Position numbers and translations under genes: made by a program. Under the pieces are notes generated by a model. It was given only the letters and a program-made list of their open reading frames with translations. It searched no databases and had not been told where the DNA came from. From NCBI RefSeq assembly GCF_932294415.1, contig NC_065538.1:44554843-44618842 (forward strand): 64,000 nucleotides of DNA. The letters run 5' to 3'. Source of the stretch: Quercus robur. Lineage: Eukaryota > Streptophyta > Magnoliopsida > Fagales > Fagaceae. This document shows, piece after piece, positions 1-10,819 of this stretch (within the stretch, counting starts at the first letter, position 1; each line of letters opens with the position of its first letter).

Positions 1-2
1 TT

Positions 3-386
3 CAGAGGATGTCAAGGATATTTCAGAAAAAGGTCAAGGCCTTGGCTGAATCTAAAAAGGCCATGAAAGAAGAGCTCTCAAGATTGCAAATGGATCTTAA
101 GAACATGACAGAAGAGGAGTCGCAGCTTCTTGAATGTACAAGCAACAAGTTTCAAGTTGTTGAATAAACAAAAATGTCTCTGATATTGAAATCAGTTGAG
201 AACATGACGGAAGAGGAGTCGCAACTTCTTGAAGGTACAAGCGACAAGTTTCAAGTTGTTGAATTAACAAAAACTGCCTCTGATATTGAACGTGCAAGTG
301 AAATTGAAATTGATCACTCATTAAGCCAAGAGCATGAGGTGGGGCTTTTGAACCAAAAGGCTTCGCCATCTCTTGATTTAGAGTAA
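3..386 (+). pseudogene. Decayed coiled-coil-like coding fragment with internal duplication
   Basis: Two short open stretches (3-167 and 174-386) encode Lys/Glu-rich, probably helical protein. Both contain the block N-M-T-E-E-E-S-Q-L-L-E followed by K-F-Q-V-V-E. The second copy lies 99 bp (33 codons) downstream of the first, so it is an in-frame tandem duplication. The first copy ends in TAA at 165-167 and the second in TAA at 384-386. The 5' end runs off the window. I do not recognise the family. It may be the end of a real gene or an old pseudogene; the stop between the repeats favours decay. Confidence 0.4.
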
Positions 387-631
387 ACAAAGCTAGAAGC
401 CGTGTCAGATGTATGCAATGGGCAATTCTTTATCTCTTCCAAAGTTTCCATCGTATCAGATTCTTGCTTTTCAGCAAATAAAATTGATATGAGATCATCA
501 AATAATTGATGCCAAAACACAAAGTGTGGGTTCCATCATCAACTCTTGGAAGTAATATGAAATCATCAAATTTCATTATTGTTCCAAAGCCAAACCTATG
601 AAGCCTATCAAGTTCTGTAGCCTATCAAGAT

Positions 632-997
632 TTGTATATGACTCCATTCAACTATGATTTGGAGTGTAATGGAAATGAGGCTGTCCAACACAAATCAAGG
701 AAGGAACACTCCCTTGATCAAATTGTTTCAAGACCAATTTGGAGTGCAACAAGATTCGCTATGATTGATGCAATTGCCTATTGTGATTCTCGAGCTAATG
801 ATCGAAGAGCAAAGGTTGAAAGAAGTTTTGCCAACAATATGATCAAATGCTTGGAAGTATTTGACGTTTTCAACGGTCAAGATACTTTGGCGTATTGGGT
901 TAGTGGTCGATTTCCCCTCATGAAAGTGTCATTTCAAGGAACACCTTTTGGACAAGGTTTTTTGAAGTGGAGGGAAATGATAGTAACCCCTATATAG
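632..997 (+). CDS. Unidentified 121-aa ORF, possibly a gene or retroelement fragment
   Basis: This open frame of 121 codons starts at an ATG preceded by plant-like AT-rich sequence. It contains a basic segment rich in Arg, Lys and Ser near residues 20-30 and a mixed C-terminal half ending in F-L-K-W-R-E. No catalytic motif, zinc finger or signal peptide is visible and I do not recognise the family. Directly after it come a purine-rich tract and LTR-like sequence, so it may be the 3' end of a decayed retroelement polyprotein rather than a cellular gene. Confidence 0.25.
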   Translation: MYMTPFNYDLECNGNEAVQHKSRKEHSLDQIVSRPIWSATRFAMIDAIAYCDSRANDRRAKVERSFANNMIKCLEVFDVFNGQDTLAYWVSGRFPLMKVSFQGTPFGQGFLKWREMIVTPI

Positions 998-1345
998 ATA
1001 ATAATTGTTGTAATGTTGCATTTACTTAGTTTGTTGGTTAGTTAGTTACAGTTCCCAGCATGTTAATCACGTTTAACACATGTTGGAATTATTGATGCAT
1101 ATGGGGAATAATAGATCCATTAGGATAAGGCCATATGGGCCAATAGAATAGTTTTATGGTTCTATAAATACGTACTTGTAATCACATTTCCATTATTGAA
1201 GAATAAAACCAACTCATTGCTTAATGCATTAGTGCATCTTTCTCTCTTAATCTCTTTCTTTCTTTATGGAGGGTGACTACCTTGAATGAAGTCAATTCCC
1301 CAACGATTTCCATCAATTCTCCTACAATTCCTATCCATCCCCATT
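965..1345 (+). repeat. LTR-like 3' remnant (U3-R-like)
   Basis: The purine-rich run ggagggaaatga at 972-983 resembles a polypurine tract. It is followed by a TATA-like tctataaatacg near 1161-1172 and an AATAAA signal at 1202-1207, the order expected in a retroelement LTR. No second copy or target duplication was found, so this is only a suggestion. The rest of 1346-1682 shows no gene. Confidence 0.3.
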
Positions 1346-1682
1346 AGGAACCACTAGGTTCCAAACAAATTTAAATACATATAATAATTATATTTTGAAA
1401 TTAGTTTTACAATATCCCCTGTTTAGTTTCAAAATAGGGGATACCATATAGGCATATACCAGGAACCAAGCTTATGGGAAAAACCAACTAAGATTTTTAT
1501 TTTTATAAATTGAGTAAGACAATTATGAACTCCCACCTTTGGGTGCAAAAGAGTAGAAGTGTTTTGACTCGTAAGAATAATAGTAAGATAGAATTGTTTT
1601 GAACTTCAATTTGAATGGAAGTCCTTTGCACTTCAATTTTATATGAATTATTAATTGAAGGACTGTGTTGTGCCTTGCATGG

Positions 1683-2575
1683 TGTTAGGGTCCTAATTAT
1701 TATTTGTTGGTATATTTTTAGACAAAATGCATTTTACTTGTAATTTGGTAGATCTAAGATATACAATGTGTTGAGAAATCAAAACAAGTGATATCATTAA
1801 AGACATGAAGATCGAACCAAAAAACTAGTAAAGAAAAGTTGAAATAGTGAACCTCGACATTAGTCACCACATAAGCACGACACTAGCATTTATCGAGATT
1901 AAATGATGGAACTCAGCACAAGCTTGACACCTCTCAATATATTAAGCTATGCAGATCTAGAATTCTCATATCAGAATTTTTGCCCATGATAACTTGGATT
2001 ACTATGGTTTGGTTTGCTAAACTCGTAGAGGGTATAAAAACTTTATTTTAAAATGTCATTAAAGAACTCACATACTTTTGGAGAAGCTACTGCATTCTTA
2101 TGTGCCTTAGGCTTTTGTAACCGAGTACTTCTAGATCTTCAACGTGCTTTGAAGTGAAGAATATTGCATTCAACAACAAAAATCAATTGCTAGGAAGTTA
2201 GTCACGTACTGTGATCCGTGCAAAATGAAATAAGTCTCTACAAGATTAGGCCCAATTGCGTATTGGAGTAAAGGTCAACTGTAAGTTGGTATTTTAGGAT
2301 AGGCCATGGTAGTGGTAAAATTCCTTATACTTGTAACCACTTGATTATTGATTAGTGGATTCTTGAGAGTGGCAATTTGAAAATCACCCGGTTGGGTATT
2401 TGTTTTGTGAGAGATTTTTCCCATTAGTCAACAAATCACCGTGATAATTTAATTTCCACTACACTTTAGTGTATTTGATAATTTGTGTGTGCTTCCACGA
2501 TTTGCATATAATTTGAACTAATTAATCAACTAGGGAAATTGAATTAATTAATCGGGTTCAATCTATGACCCAACA
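1683..2575 (+). mobile_element. Degenerate solo LTR (Copia/SIRE-like)
   Basis: The segment begins TGTTAGGG and ends ACCCAACA, short inverted ends of an LTR. It is flanked by CATGG and CATGA, a 4/5 match to a 5-bp target duplication. A TATA box (ggtataaaaa) lies at 2031-2040. The sequence matches, with divergence, the solo LTR at 46352-48723: both share cactttacttgtaat-type sequence near the 5' end and a closing block ending in a tttaatttcc/cactttag motif. No internal domain is present, consistent with recombination to a solo LTR. Confidence 0.65.
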
Positions 2576-2740
2576 CATGACTTTGGAAATATACACTAAT
2601 TGTATTGGAAAAAAAAAAAACCATTGAAAAAATCTATTTAATTTCCTGTAGCTATAGGAATACCATTCCTATTTCATTGGTAAACACAATAGAAAATCTT
2701 GTATTATTTTTTAATACATAGGAAGGAAGCTTTCCACGTT

Positions 2741-3927
2741 ATGGATCACAAGAACAACATAGTTGTGGACAAGCTGTCTGAACTACTAGACTATCTTCAA
2801 CAACATATTATGTCTTACCTTTCCATCAATGAAGTTTTTCAATCCTCTATACTGTCTAAGAGATGGAAACATGTGTGGACTGCAGTCCCAATTTTGAAAG
2901 TTCACACAACCTTGTTTGGTTCTTCCGAGGTGAAGAAAAATCTAGATATCTAGTGAAAGTTACAGGACTTCTATATTTCTGTGGAAAAAACTTTAGGAAG
3001 GCATTGTAAGTAGAGGCTAGGTATAAAGGAATTTTTACTTATTCATTGCTTGGGTAATCGCAAATCATTTTCTCTTGTTGATCGTTGGATTAACTATGTG
3101 ATTAGGAGTGATGTCAAAAAGCTATCCCTGATCTTTGTTCTAGGATACTGTATCTGTGATCAATATTACTATTATGAAAGGTATCAATTACCTCAAAAAG
3201 TTTTGGTTTCAGAATCCCTAACTGTGTTGAATCTATGTTTGTGTAAGTTGGACACAAACTGTGGTAATATAAACTTATCCTCTTTGAAAATACTGTCTTT
3301 AGCTTGCATTGATGCAAATGATAAACTATTCAAAAACTAGTTGCTGGGAGTCATATGATAGAAGACATGAAATTTATGAAGTGCCATGAATTGGAAAGTA
3401 TAAAGTTCTCCGGTCTTATTAAAGCCAAGTCGATTGAGGTGGAACTCAACGATGATCTTGAGAGAGTTGAGTTGAAAGCATCAAATCTTTGTCCAGTAAT
3501 TACAAGTTAGCCTGAACATTTTGAGATCAATCTGCTCTCTTGTAATAATCTAAGAATGCTAAAATTTAGTGCACCAAACATAACAGGGAAGCGGCTCCAT
3601 AATCATTTTTCTTAACTTCCACTAATCAAGTACTTGAGCGTTGACCATTGTCGTACACTAGAAGGACTGAAGATTTCAAGTCCTCGTCTTTAGACATCGT
3701 ACTTAATGCACTGGGGCAGTCTGATTGAAGTCTTCATTGACACTCCCAACTTATGTAAATTCACATAATGTGGGCATAGTGTACTACCATTCTCGTCAAA
3801 TGCTTTTGCTCTGTCGGAAGTTACCTACCAGATGCAGGACATTGCTCCTTAGAATGTTGAAGAAATTGAGTTTCTCGCAAAGCTAAGAAATTCCAAACTA
3901 TTGACTTTGACAACGAACTCAGCCAAG
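2741..3927 (+). pseudogene. F-box/LRR (FBD-type) gene, exon 1, disabled
   Basis: The first 70 codons from ATG 2741 form an F-box: L-S-E-L-L-D, then Q-Q-H-I-M-S-Y-L-S-I, then S-I-L-S-K-R-W-K-H-V-W. Such proteins bind SKP1 and select targets for SCF ubiquitin ligases. The frame stops at 2953. Leucine-rich-repeat-like sequence then continues in shifted frames (3050-3340, then about 3342-3927) with several in-frame stops, for example after residues matching S-N-L-C-P-V-I-T and before P-E-H-F-E. The exon closes with CAAG|GTATTT at 3927/3928, a normal donor. The next exon lies at 10820-11029, after a retrotransposon inserted in the intron. Multiple stops and frameshifts make this a pseudogene. Confidence 0.8.
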
Positions 3928-4005
3928 GTATTTTTTGCTTTCTCTGATTTGATATCTTGCTCCTTATCTTTGTTATTTCTGTACATCATTTATTCACATA
4001 TCTTT

Positions 4006-5115
4006 TGAAAGTTCAAAAACGTGTACAAAAACACTTTTGAACGTTTAGACCCCCAAAAACCAACTTAACCAACACAAGCAATATGTCAAACAACAAGTGT
4101 GCGGAAACTTAACATATGCTATGATATGAAATTGGTTAAACAACTATCTAAGCCATAACAAAATAAACCACAGCAGATAATGTAAAGGCAGAGATAGAGA
4201 GGAAGGAAGATGCAAACACAAAGATAACACCCGATATGTTATCGAAGAGGAAACCGAAGACCTCGGCGAAAAACCTCTCCGCCGCCCTCCAAGCGGTAAT
4301 CAATCCACTAGAAAATACAGTTGGGATACAAGGACAGCAATAGACCCTCCAAGCCTAATCTACCCAGTGCACCTAAGCCCTCCAAGCTTCTTGCTCCAAC
4401 GAGGTTGCGCCGAACATTTTTCTTTTCTAGCTTTCCGGATCCCGCTACTACACCGTAGCATCAACCAATGTAGATTGGCTCCTTCCTAACTGCTTCCCAG
4501 AACTCCAAACGACTGTCTCACAGAGATGATAATGATGAGAACCAGGTTTGGTATAATGCCTCTCAAGGATTTAACAATGGAGAGGAAGAGAGTGAGGGAA
4601 TTTGATGAGACTCTAAGGTAGGGATTGTGTGTGAAACAATCTTGTTTTTCTTTAGGGTTTCTCTCTCAAAATTCTCTCTGGAAGCTCTCTTTCAATCGTG
4701 GGTTAAAAGGGTATTTATACTGGAGTGAAGAGGAATGTGAAACGTCAGGTTTTTCCAAAACAGGGGTGGCTCGCGGCTTGACCTCGCGGCTTGACCAAGT
4801 CGCGAGATCCAGTCGCGAGTTAACCGTATGGCCAGTTGTCCTGTTTTGTCCTGTAGTGCTCCAGCTAGCATGACTGTTCATCTTCCAGCATGCTTGGCAC
4901 GTGTGCAGCTTCTGGCGGCTTGCAGCCGCGAGTCCACCCGCGAGTCCCAGCCGCGACACTCTGTTTTCTTGCACACTCTTGAGCAATCTTCACTCTATCT
5001 CACTCACTACCCTTACAACAATCCCACCTAAATACAGGGTTACTAAATGCTGAATTACAAGCAAATTTGGCACGGAATAAAGCCAATTAGATGGTTGAAT
5101 AAATTCAACCTTACA
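4006..5115 (-). repeat. 3' LTR of the TR-GAG element
   Basis: This 1110-bp terminal repeat starts TGAAAGTTC and ends CTTACA on the plus strand. It is the 3' LTR in element orientation because the primer binding site is beside the other copy. A TATA-like motif on the minus strand lies near 4710-4720. A cluster of CGCGAG/CTCGCGG motifs (about 4769-4962) lies upstream of that TATA in element orientation. Confidence 0.93.
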
Positions 5116-5388
5116 GGGTCCGTTTGGATTGAGCTTATTTTTGCTGAAACTGAAAACTGAAACTGAAAACACTGTAGCAAAATAATTTTTAAATGTGTGA
5201 ATAGTGCTGTGGGACCCATTTTTAATGAAAAAGTTGATAAAAAGTGAAGTTTGTAGGACCCGTGAACAGTGCACAAGTACACTGTTCATAGCTGACCGGG
5301 TCAACAGTTGCGGCTGGGGAGAAAAAAAAAAAAAAAAAAAAAAAGGAAACGCATAAAGAAAACGCAGACGGGCTATCCAAACTGCACC
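5116..5388. mobile_element. Tourist-like MITE inserted between LTR and polypurine tract
   Basis: The 273-bp segment starts GGGTCCGTTTGGAT and ends ATCCAAACTGCACC, imperfect terminal inverted repeats. It is flanked by a 3-bp duplication ACA (5113-5115, 5389-5391). Removing it joins the LTR end directly to the polypurine tract, as in a normal element. Inside are the family's recurring ctgaaactgaaaact stretch and a poly(A) run of about 24. Related copies lie at 14225-14445, 28986-29183, 49107-49301, 49426-49624 and probably 59376-59582. Confidence 0.8.
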
Positions 5389-5391
5389 ACA

Positions 5392-5405
5392 ATCTCCCCC
5401 TTTGG
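5392..5405 (-). other. Polypurine tract of the TR-GAG element
   Basis: On the minus strand this reads ccaaagggggagat, a typical plus-strand-priming polypurine tract of Copia-type elements. It should abut the 3' LTR but is now separated from it by the MITE at 5116-5388. Confidence 0.8.
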
Positions 5406-8400
5406 CTATTCCGTGACAAAACCCTAAAACAGACTCTAGACTTAACATGTGAGTTGGGAACAGTTGAACAAAACTCACTCACACCTAACTCTAGAAGCTG
5501 TGAAGCACTTGAATCATATGAACATAAACTCCTGAAACACAACAATACACCATGATCATTGTAAGCAGAAAATTATAAATGCATATGAAACAGGCAAAGT
5601 GAGATCAAGCAAAGATGGAGTTAATAAACAAACCATGGCTTGATCAACCAAGTGAACACCACAAGGTAGTGATCACAGTGCTCATTCACACTTGGAATGA
5701 ACACAAGGACATACAAGTTAACAAGCACAAGGCAAGACACTTGTATGCTCAACACTCAACCAATGCATAGCACACATGGCATATGCATCTAGGAACAATC
5801 CTACAAGGGCACAAGAGTGACAGTACATAAACCAAAATGCAGAGCATTTAGATTAAGGTACTGATTTCAACATAGCATAAAGGCTGCACTTAAGCAAGGT
5901 ACATACCATAAAGCCTACAAACTATGCATAAAACAAAAACCCTAAAAGCTTACAAAAGCACATGGGTACAAACACATTATATTGAATAAAAACTTAAACA
6001 ATATAAACTAAAAGTGCTTAAAATTTCTCCCCTTCAAAGTGATGAGAAGCTGTGATGCACTTGGAACATATATATACTTGTACCCTGAAACACTTGCACA
6101 AAACACATTAGACCCTCAAGGTAAAGCAAGTAATAAATGAAAAGTATAATATAACAAGTATAGAAATGACTACAATGATCACATAGCAAAGCAAATGATC
6201 ATCTGAACATGCATTCAATGAAGCATAATCACATAGAGATATATGCATGTCCAAAGCACAAACATGATGCAATGAGAACACCAAAGCATATCACAAAGCA
6301 CCATAAAGCCAATAAGAAAACAAACAGAACAAGGTTTTCTAGTTAACACAATGTCTTCTCCCCCTTGGTATATGCATCTCCCCTATGGAATATCTCTCCC
6401 CCTACAAATGTGCATGAGAAATAGAATTTCTCCCCCTAAGGATGTGCACAAGAGTCATAAAGAAATGACAAAATACTCCGGAATATACTCTAGAGTATAC
6501 TCTCCCCCTTTTTGTCAGGAATAGACAAAGGGTCAAGAAGAAACGAGGGCAAGAGATGAAGGTACGAACAATGCTAATGATGCATGAGGGGTGCACGACG
6601 AATGAGAAAATGAAGCTCAAACCTAAGACAAAGTAGCATGCTACAAAGCATAAGGTAGACATGACAAGCTAGGATGAAACAGCAAGGTCAAGACCAATGC
6701 ATGACAAGGGTAGCAAAGGTGTGTGCAAGAGGTGGCTAAGTGCAATGCATGACCAATGCATGAAAAATGCACATGTGGGGCAAAGTGTGTTAAAATACAC
6801 AACCAATGAACCAAACATGTTCCTAATGAGGAAACATGAGAAACCCCAAAGTTTGGTACTCATCGGAGTCCAAACAAGCGAGAAAATGTCTAAGAGGCAT
6901 TTTATCAAACACCTAGCATGCACACTATGAACAAAAATGTGAAACAATGCATGAACATCATGAAAACCACCCTTAATACATGTTCTTTCTGCCACAAGGG
7001 GCCAACATCCAATGCATATCAACAAAAGAAACCAATCCCATGAAGAAAATTGACAGAAAATAAGTTTTCCCAACCCCAATGATAAAAATCCCAACCAAGA
7101 GTACAAAACTCTCCAAAACATAATCCAAGGATCAAAAATAATGAAAAGAATTTATAATTACCTTAGAGATGTTAATGGATTGAAAAACCATTCAAATTGG
7201 TTGGGTTTTGATGTAAAAATATTGAAAGAGGGGTTTTAGAGAGGATGGGAGAGGTTTAAAACAAGTTTCCCACGAAAAAGCTCTTTAAAAGGCTGATTCT
7301 GGGCGACTCGCGACTGGCGAGTCGCGAGCCAAGTCGCGAGTGAGCCGCGAAACCTCTCTATCTGAGCTCGCGGCTTAGACTCGCGGCTTGCAAGCCGCCA
7401 AACCGACCAGCCAAAACTGGCAGCTTGCTGGCAGCTCACGCAAGTAGCCAAAATGAGTGGCCAAAAAATCTGACACTTGTTTTTCAAACCAGAACATGTT
7501 TAAACATTGAAAAACAAAGTAAGCACTAAACATAAACTCAAAGAGTGATGAAAATCACTTCCAAAAACATATAAAATGATCAAAAATCTTTTTGGATTGA
7601 ACCATATATGATTGAGCACACACACATCATATTTAGACAAGTACAATCTAACAAATGAATAAGACATTCATTGAACATAAGGCAAGTGTGTTATGTGTGT
7701 GTATCAAATGTGGAATAGTCCTTAGTCTAGAATGAAGCTTCAATGATCAATTCAATCAAGTCATACACAATTAGTACTAAGTCAAGTGGTATATCTCAAT
7801 TATAGAAGTGAACATATATGACCTCCCACAAGAAAATGATTACATAAGATTGAAGCTTTTCATTTGGCTTCTTACAATTCATATCATTTGATCATTTTGA
7901 ATCAATACAACTCATTTTGAGCAATACATCTCATTTTTGAGATTGATGCCTGAAATTTTTGGTATTTCAATTTGATGAACAAGCCTTTGGCTTTTTGGGC
8001 ATCATACATTTTCATATAAGTCGCTTTCCCTTTTTCCTAGTCGAATACTAGTACGTGCGACGGCTTTTGCAGCTCATTATCTCTTTTCATTTTGAGATTT
8101 ACATTTATTGAGCTCTTTAAGCAATAAAGATAAAAGAGTAGGAAGAGATATAAGCACAAGTCTACGCATGTATCAAAACCAACATGACTATTGACAAATC
8201 ATTCATGACAAGCTTGAAGATCGATTTACAACAATCACACAAAGATGTCAAGATTTTTCCCACAAAGATATAAGTGCAAAAATAACAAGCTAAGCTCGAA
8301 AATGCACAAAGCCATTTGTACAAATGTACAAGGCCAAACTCACATGTGATATGTGCTCAAACATATACGATCAAACTTTTTGAATTTTTCACTTTTTATG

Positions 8401-8573
8401 TGGTTTTGGATTTTTTACTCACACAAAATAGAAACATAAAAGTAAGATAAAAAACGAAACAATGCATACAAATAAATGCAAGATGCACAAAATGCATGAA
8501 GATATGACATTTAATGCATGAAGGGTCCTACAAAGATCGAAAGAATTAGATCAAGGACCAAAAGAGCAAAAGC
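5406..8573 (-). other. Non-coding internal region of the TR-GAG element
   Basis: About 3.2 kb between gag and the polypurine tract, where an autonomous Copia element would carry protease, integrase and RT. I see none of these. Features are several further GGGGGAG-type purine tracts (on the minus strand, near 6355-6510), a 150-codon minus-strand open frame at 6669-7121 rich in Leu, Cys and Phe that I do not recognise, and a CGCGA-rich block at 7301-7398 resembling the U3 of the LTR. The 150-codon frame has no known motif and I do not call it a gene. Confidence 0.7.
7301..7398 (-). promoter_or_regulatory. CGCGA-motif cluster inside the TR-GAG element
   Basis: About six copies of TCGCGA, CCGCGA or CTCGCGG occur within 100 bp. 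The same motif family clusters in both LTRs (4769-4962 and 10436-10626), there upstream of the TATA box. Downstream of this block in element orientation is a ccttttaaagagctt stretch similar to sequence below the LTR TATA. It may be a duplicated or captured U3/promoter segment. Regulatory function is inferred only. Confidence 0.35.
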
Positions 8574-9596
8574 TCAACCATAGGAACCCTTCCTCATCCA
8601 AACGGAACGATTGTTTGGAATGAGTGTCTCATGAGAAGTGAGACGAGGGTTGGAAGAATGAGAACCGGAGATGCACATAGACAAGGAGTTAAGAGCATTA
8701 AACATTTTCTTTAACAACATGCTATTATCACTAAAATCCGGTTTATCCTTTTTAGCACAACTTCCAAGAAGCTCAAGTTTTTCTTTTCTTTTGATTCTTT
8801 TAAAAGCATGAAACTTAGAGCATTGAGGTCTTCGATGACCAAAGGCACCACAATGGTGACACACAATGTGTTTAGGTCCACTAGGCCTTTTGGGAAGGGA
8901 TCTAGCAATATGATTTTGTTCCATCTTCAACTTATGACATTGAGGTCTTATATGACCAATCACACCACAATGGTGGCAAGTTGGAACAAATTTAGATCCA
9001 TCCAAAGCCTTAGGTTGAGACCTAAACGAAGGCTTTGACTTAACAGCCTTTCTCTCCACCTTTTGATTTCTTTTATGTGGAGGAATGTACACCGATTTGT
9101 CCTTTAAGGTAGAACACACACTAGGCACAAAATCGGGTACCACAACATGATTGCAACAAATATTTTCATCCTTTTTAACAATAGGTTCAGCAATCAAACA
9201 CTTGGCATGCATCTTAAGAGATTCATTTTCACATTTAAGATCATCAACAAGTTTGTTAGACAAAACAAGTTTAGCATCCAAGTCCATATTCAAACATTCA
9301 AACTCTTTCAGCTTTTCAAGAGAAATTTCAGCAAGTTTTTTATATTTCTCAACCAATTTGTTGGATTCATTGAGCTTAACAATCAAATCATCCTTTTCAC
9401 AAAATAACTTGCTCAAATTCTTTTGAAACTTCTTAGCATTTTTCTTGAAGAGTTTGTCAACAACACCCATAGATTCAAATAACATGTCATCACACTTATG
9501 AGGATTAACACTCATAGAGGCAATTTCACAAACACGTGGCATGTTACATTCATTACCAACCAAATCATGCAAAGAGTCATACAAAGCACAATCCAT
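8574..9596 (-). CDS. Gag-like protein with two CCHC zinc knuckles (TR-GAG)
   Basis: The protein is 340 aa from the ATG at 9596. A longer frame reaches 9701 but would begin inside the LTR, so the internal ATG about 60 bp after the primer binding site is preferred. Residues of about 45-125 are Lys/Leu/Glu-rich and probably coiled-coil. Two CX2CX4HX4C knuckles follow, with C207, C210, H215, C220 and C246, C249, H254, C259. A basic linker separates them. Gag packages element RNA into virus-like particles in the cytoplasm; the knuckles bind RNA. The C-terminus ends in V-W-M-R-K-G, matching the point where Copia polyproteins pass into protease, and stops there. An intact gag without pol suggests mobilisation in trans by a related autonomous element. 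Confidence 0.88.
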   Translation of the reverse strand: MDCALYDSLHDLVGNECNMPRVCEIASMSVNPHKCDDMLFESMGVVDKLFKKNAKKFQKNLSKLFCEKDDLIVKLNESNKLVEKYKKLAEISLEKLKEFECLNMDLDAKLVLSNKLVDDLKCENESLKMHAKCLIAEPIVKKDENICCNHVVVPDFVPSVCSTLKDKSVYIPPHKRNQKVERKAVKSKPSFRSQPKALDGSKFVPTCHHCGVIGHIRPQCHKLKMEQNHIARSLPKRPSGPKHIVCHHCGAFGHRRPQCSKFHAFKRIKRKEKLELLGSCAKKDKPDFSDNSMLLKKMFNALNSLSMCISGSHSSNPRLTSHETLIPNNRSVWMRKGSYG

Positions 9597-9657
9597 GGCA
9601 AATAAACACAAGGGGTCAAGGATCACACTTAGGTATTTAAACCACAACAAGTGTACC

Positions 9658-9670
9658 CGCTCTGATACCA
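9658..9670 (-). other. Primer binding site (initiator tRNA-Met type)
   Basis: The minus strand reads TGGTATCAGAGCG, the standard complement of the 3' end of plant initiator tRNA-Met. It lies 2 nt inside the right LTR. This sets the minus-strand orientation of the element. Confidence 0.93.
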
Positions 9671-9672
9671 AT

Positions 9673-10782
9673 TGAAAGTTCAAAAACGTGTACAAAAACA
9701 CTTTTGAACGTTTAGACCCCCAAAAACCAACTTAACCAACACAAGCAATATGTCAAACAACAAGTGTGCGGAAACTTAACATATGCTATGATATGAAATT
9801 GGTTAAACAACTATCTAAGCCATAACAAAATAAACCACAGCAGATAATGTAAAGGCAGAGATAGAGAGGAAGGAAGATGCAAACACAAAGATAACACCTG
9901 ATATGTTATCGAAGAGGAAACCGAAGACCTCGGCGAAAAACCTCTCCGCCGCCCTTCAAGCGGTAATCAATCCACTAGAAAATACAGTTGGGATACAAGG
10001 ACAGCAATAGACCCTCCAAGCCTAATCTACCCAGTGCACCTAAGCCCTCCAAGCTTCTTACTCCAACGAGATTGCGCCGAACCTTTTTCTTTTCTAGCTT
10101 TCCGGATCCCGCTACTACACCGTAGCATCAACCAATGTAGATTGGCTCCTTCCTAACTGCTTCCCAGAACTCCAAACGACTGTCTCACAGAGATGATAAT
10201 GATGAGAACCAGGTTCGGTATAATGCCTCTCAAGGATTTAACAATGGAGAGGAAGAGAGTGAGGGAATTTGATGAGACTCTAAGGTAGGGATTGTGTGTG
10301 AAACAATCTTGTTTTTCTTTAGGGTTTCTCTCTCAAAATTCTCTCTGGAAGCTCTCTTTCAATCGTGGGTTAAAAGGGTATTTATACTGGAGTGAAGAGG
10401 AATGTGAAACGTCAGGTTTTTCCAAAACAGGGGTGGCTCACGGCTTGACCTCGCGGCTTGACCAAGTCGCGAGATCCAGTCGCGAGTTAACCGTATGGCC
10501 AGTTGTCCTGTTTTGTCCTGTAGTGCTCCAGCTAGCATGACTGTTCATCTTCCAGCATGCTTGGCACGTGTGCAGCTTCTGGCGGCTTGCAGCCGCGAGT
10601 CCACTCGCGAGTCCCAGCCGCGACACTCTGTTTTCTTGCACACTCTTGAGCAATCTTCACTCTATCTCACTCACTACCCTTACAACAATCCCACCTAAAT
10701 ACAGGGTTACTAAATGCTGAATTACAAGCAAATTTGGCACGGAATAAAGCCAATTAGATGGTTGAATAAATTCAACCTTACA
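9673..10782 (-). repeat. 5' LTR of the TR-GAG element
   Basis: A 1110-bp repeat with the same ends as the copy at 4006-5115 and the same length. On the minus strand a TATA box (tataaataccc) lies at about 10377-10387, so transcription should start near 10350 and run toward gag. About 60-240 bp upstream of it are the CGCGAG/CTCGCGG motifs. Confidence 0.93.
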
Positions 10783-10819
10783 TCTTTTAAAACTATTTCT
10801 GGAATTTTTCATTGTAAAG

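Larger units (their letters stand above)
4006..10782 (-). mobile_element. TR-GAG-type LTR retrotransposon (gag only, non-autonomous)
   Basis: A complete element of 6777 bp bounded by two 1110-bp LTRs and a perfect 5-bp target duplication TCTTT (4001-4005 and 10783-10787). The primer binding site lies beside the right LTR on the minus strand, so the element reads right to left. Its only recognisable gene is a gag with two zinc knuckles; no protease, integrase, reverse transcriptase or RNase H was seen. By eye the LTRs differ at about 8 of 1110 positions, so the insertion is recent. It sits in an intron of the already decayed F-box gene. The gag ends in V-W-M-R-K-G, resembling the gag/protease junction of Copia elements, which suggests derivation from an autonomous Copia (SIRE-like) parent. 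Confidence 0.93.

Noticed and set aside
6669-7121. 150-codon minus-strand ORF as an env-like gene
   Set aside because: Leu/Cys/Phe-rich but with no signal peptide plus transmembrane arrangement or known motif I could defend, in a non-coding retroelement interior.
9658-9670. tRNA-Met gene fragment
   Set aside because: Only the 3'-end complement is present, beside an LTR; it is a primer binding site. The same holds at 13016 and 15231.
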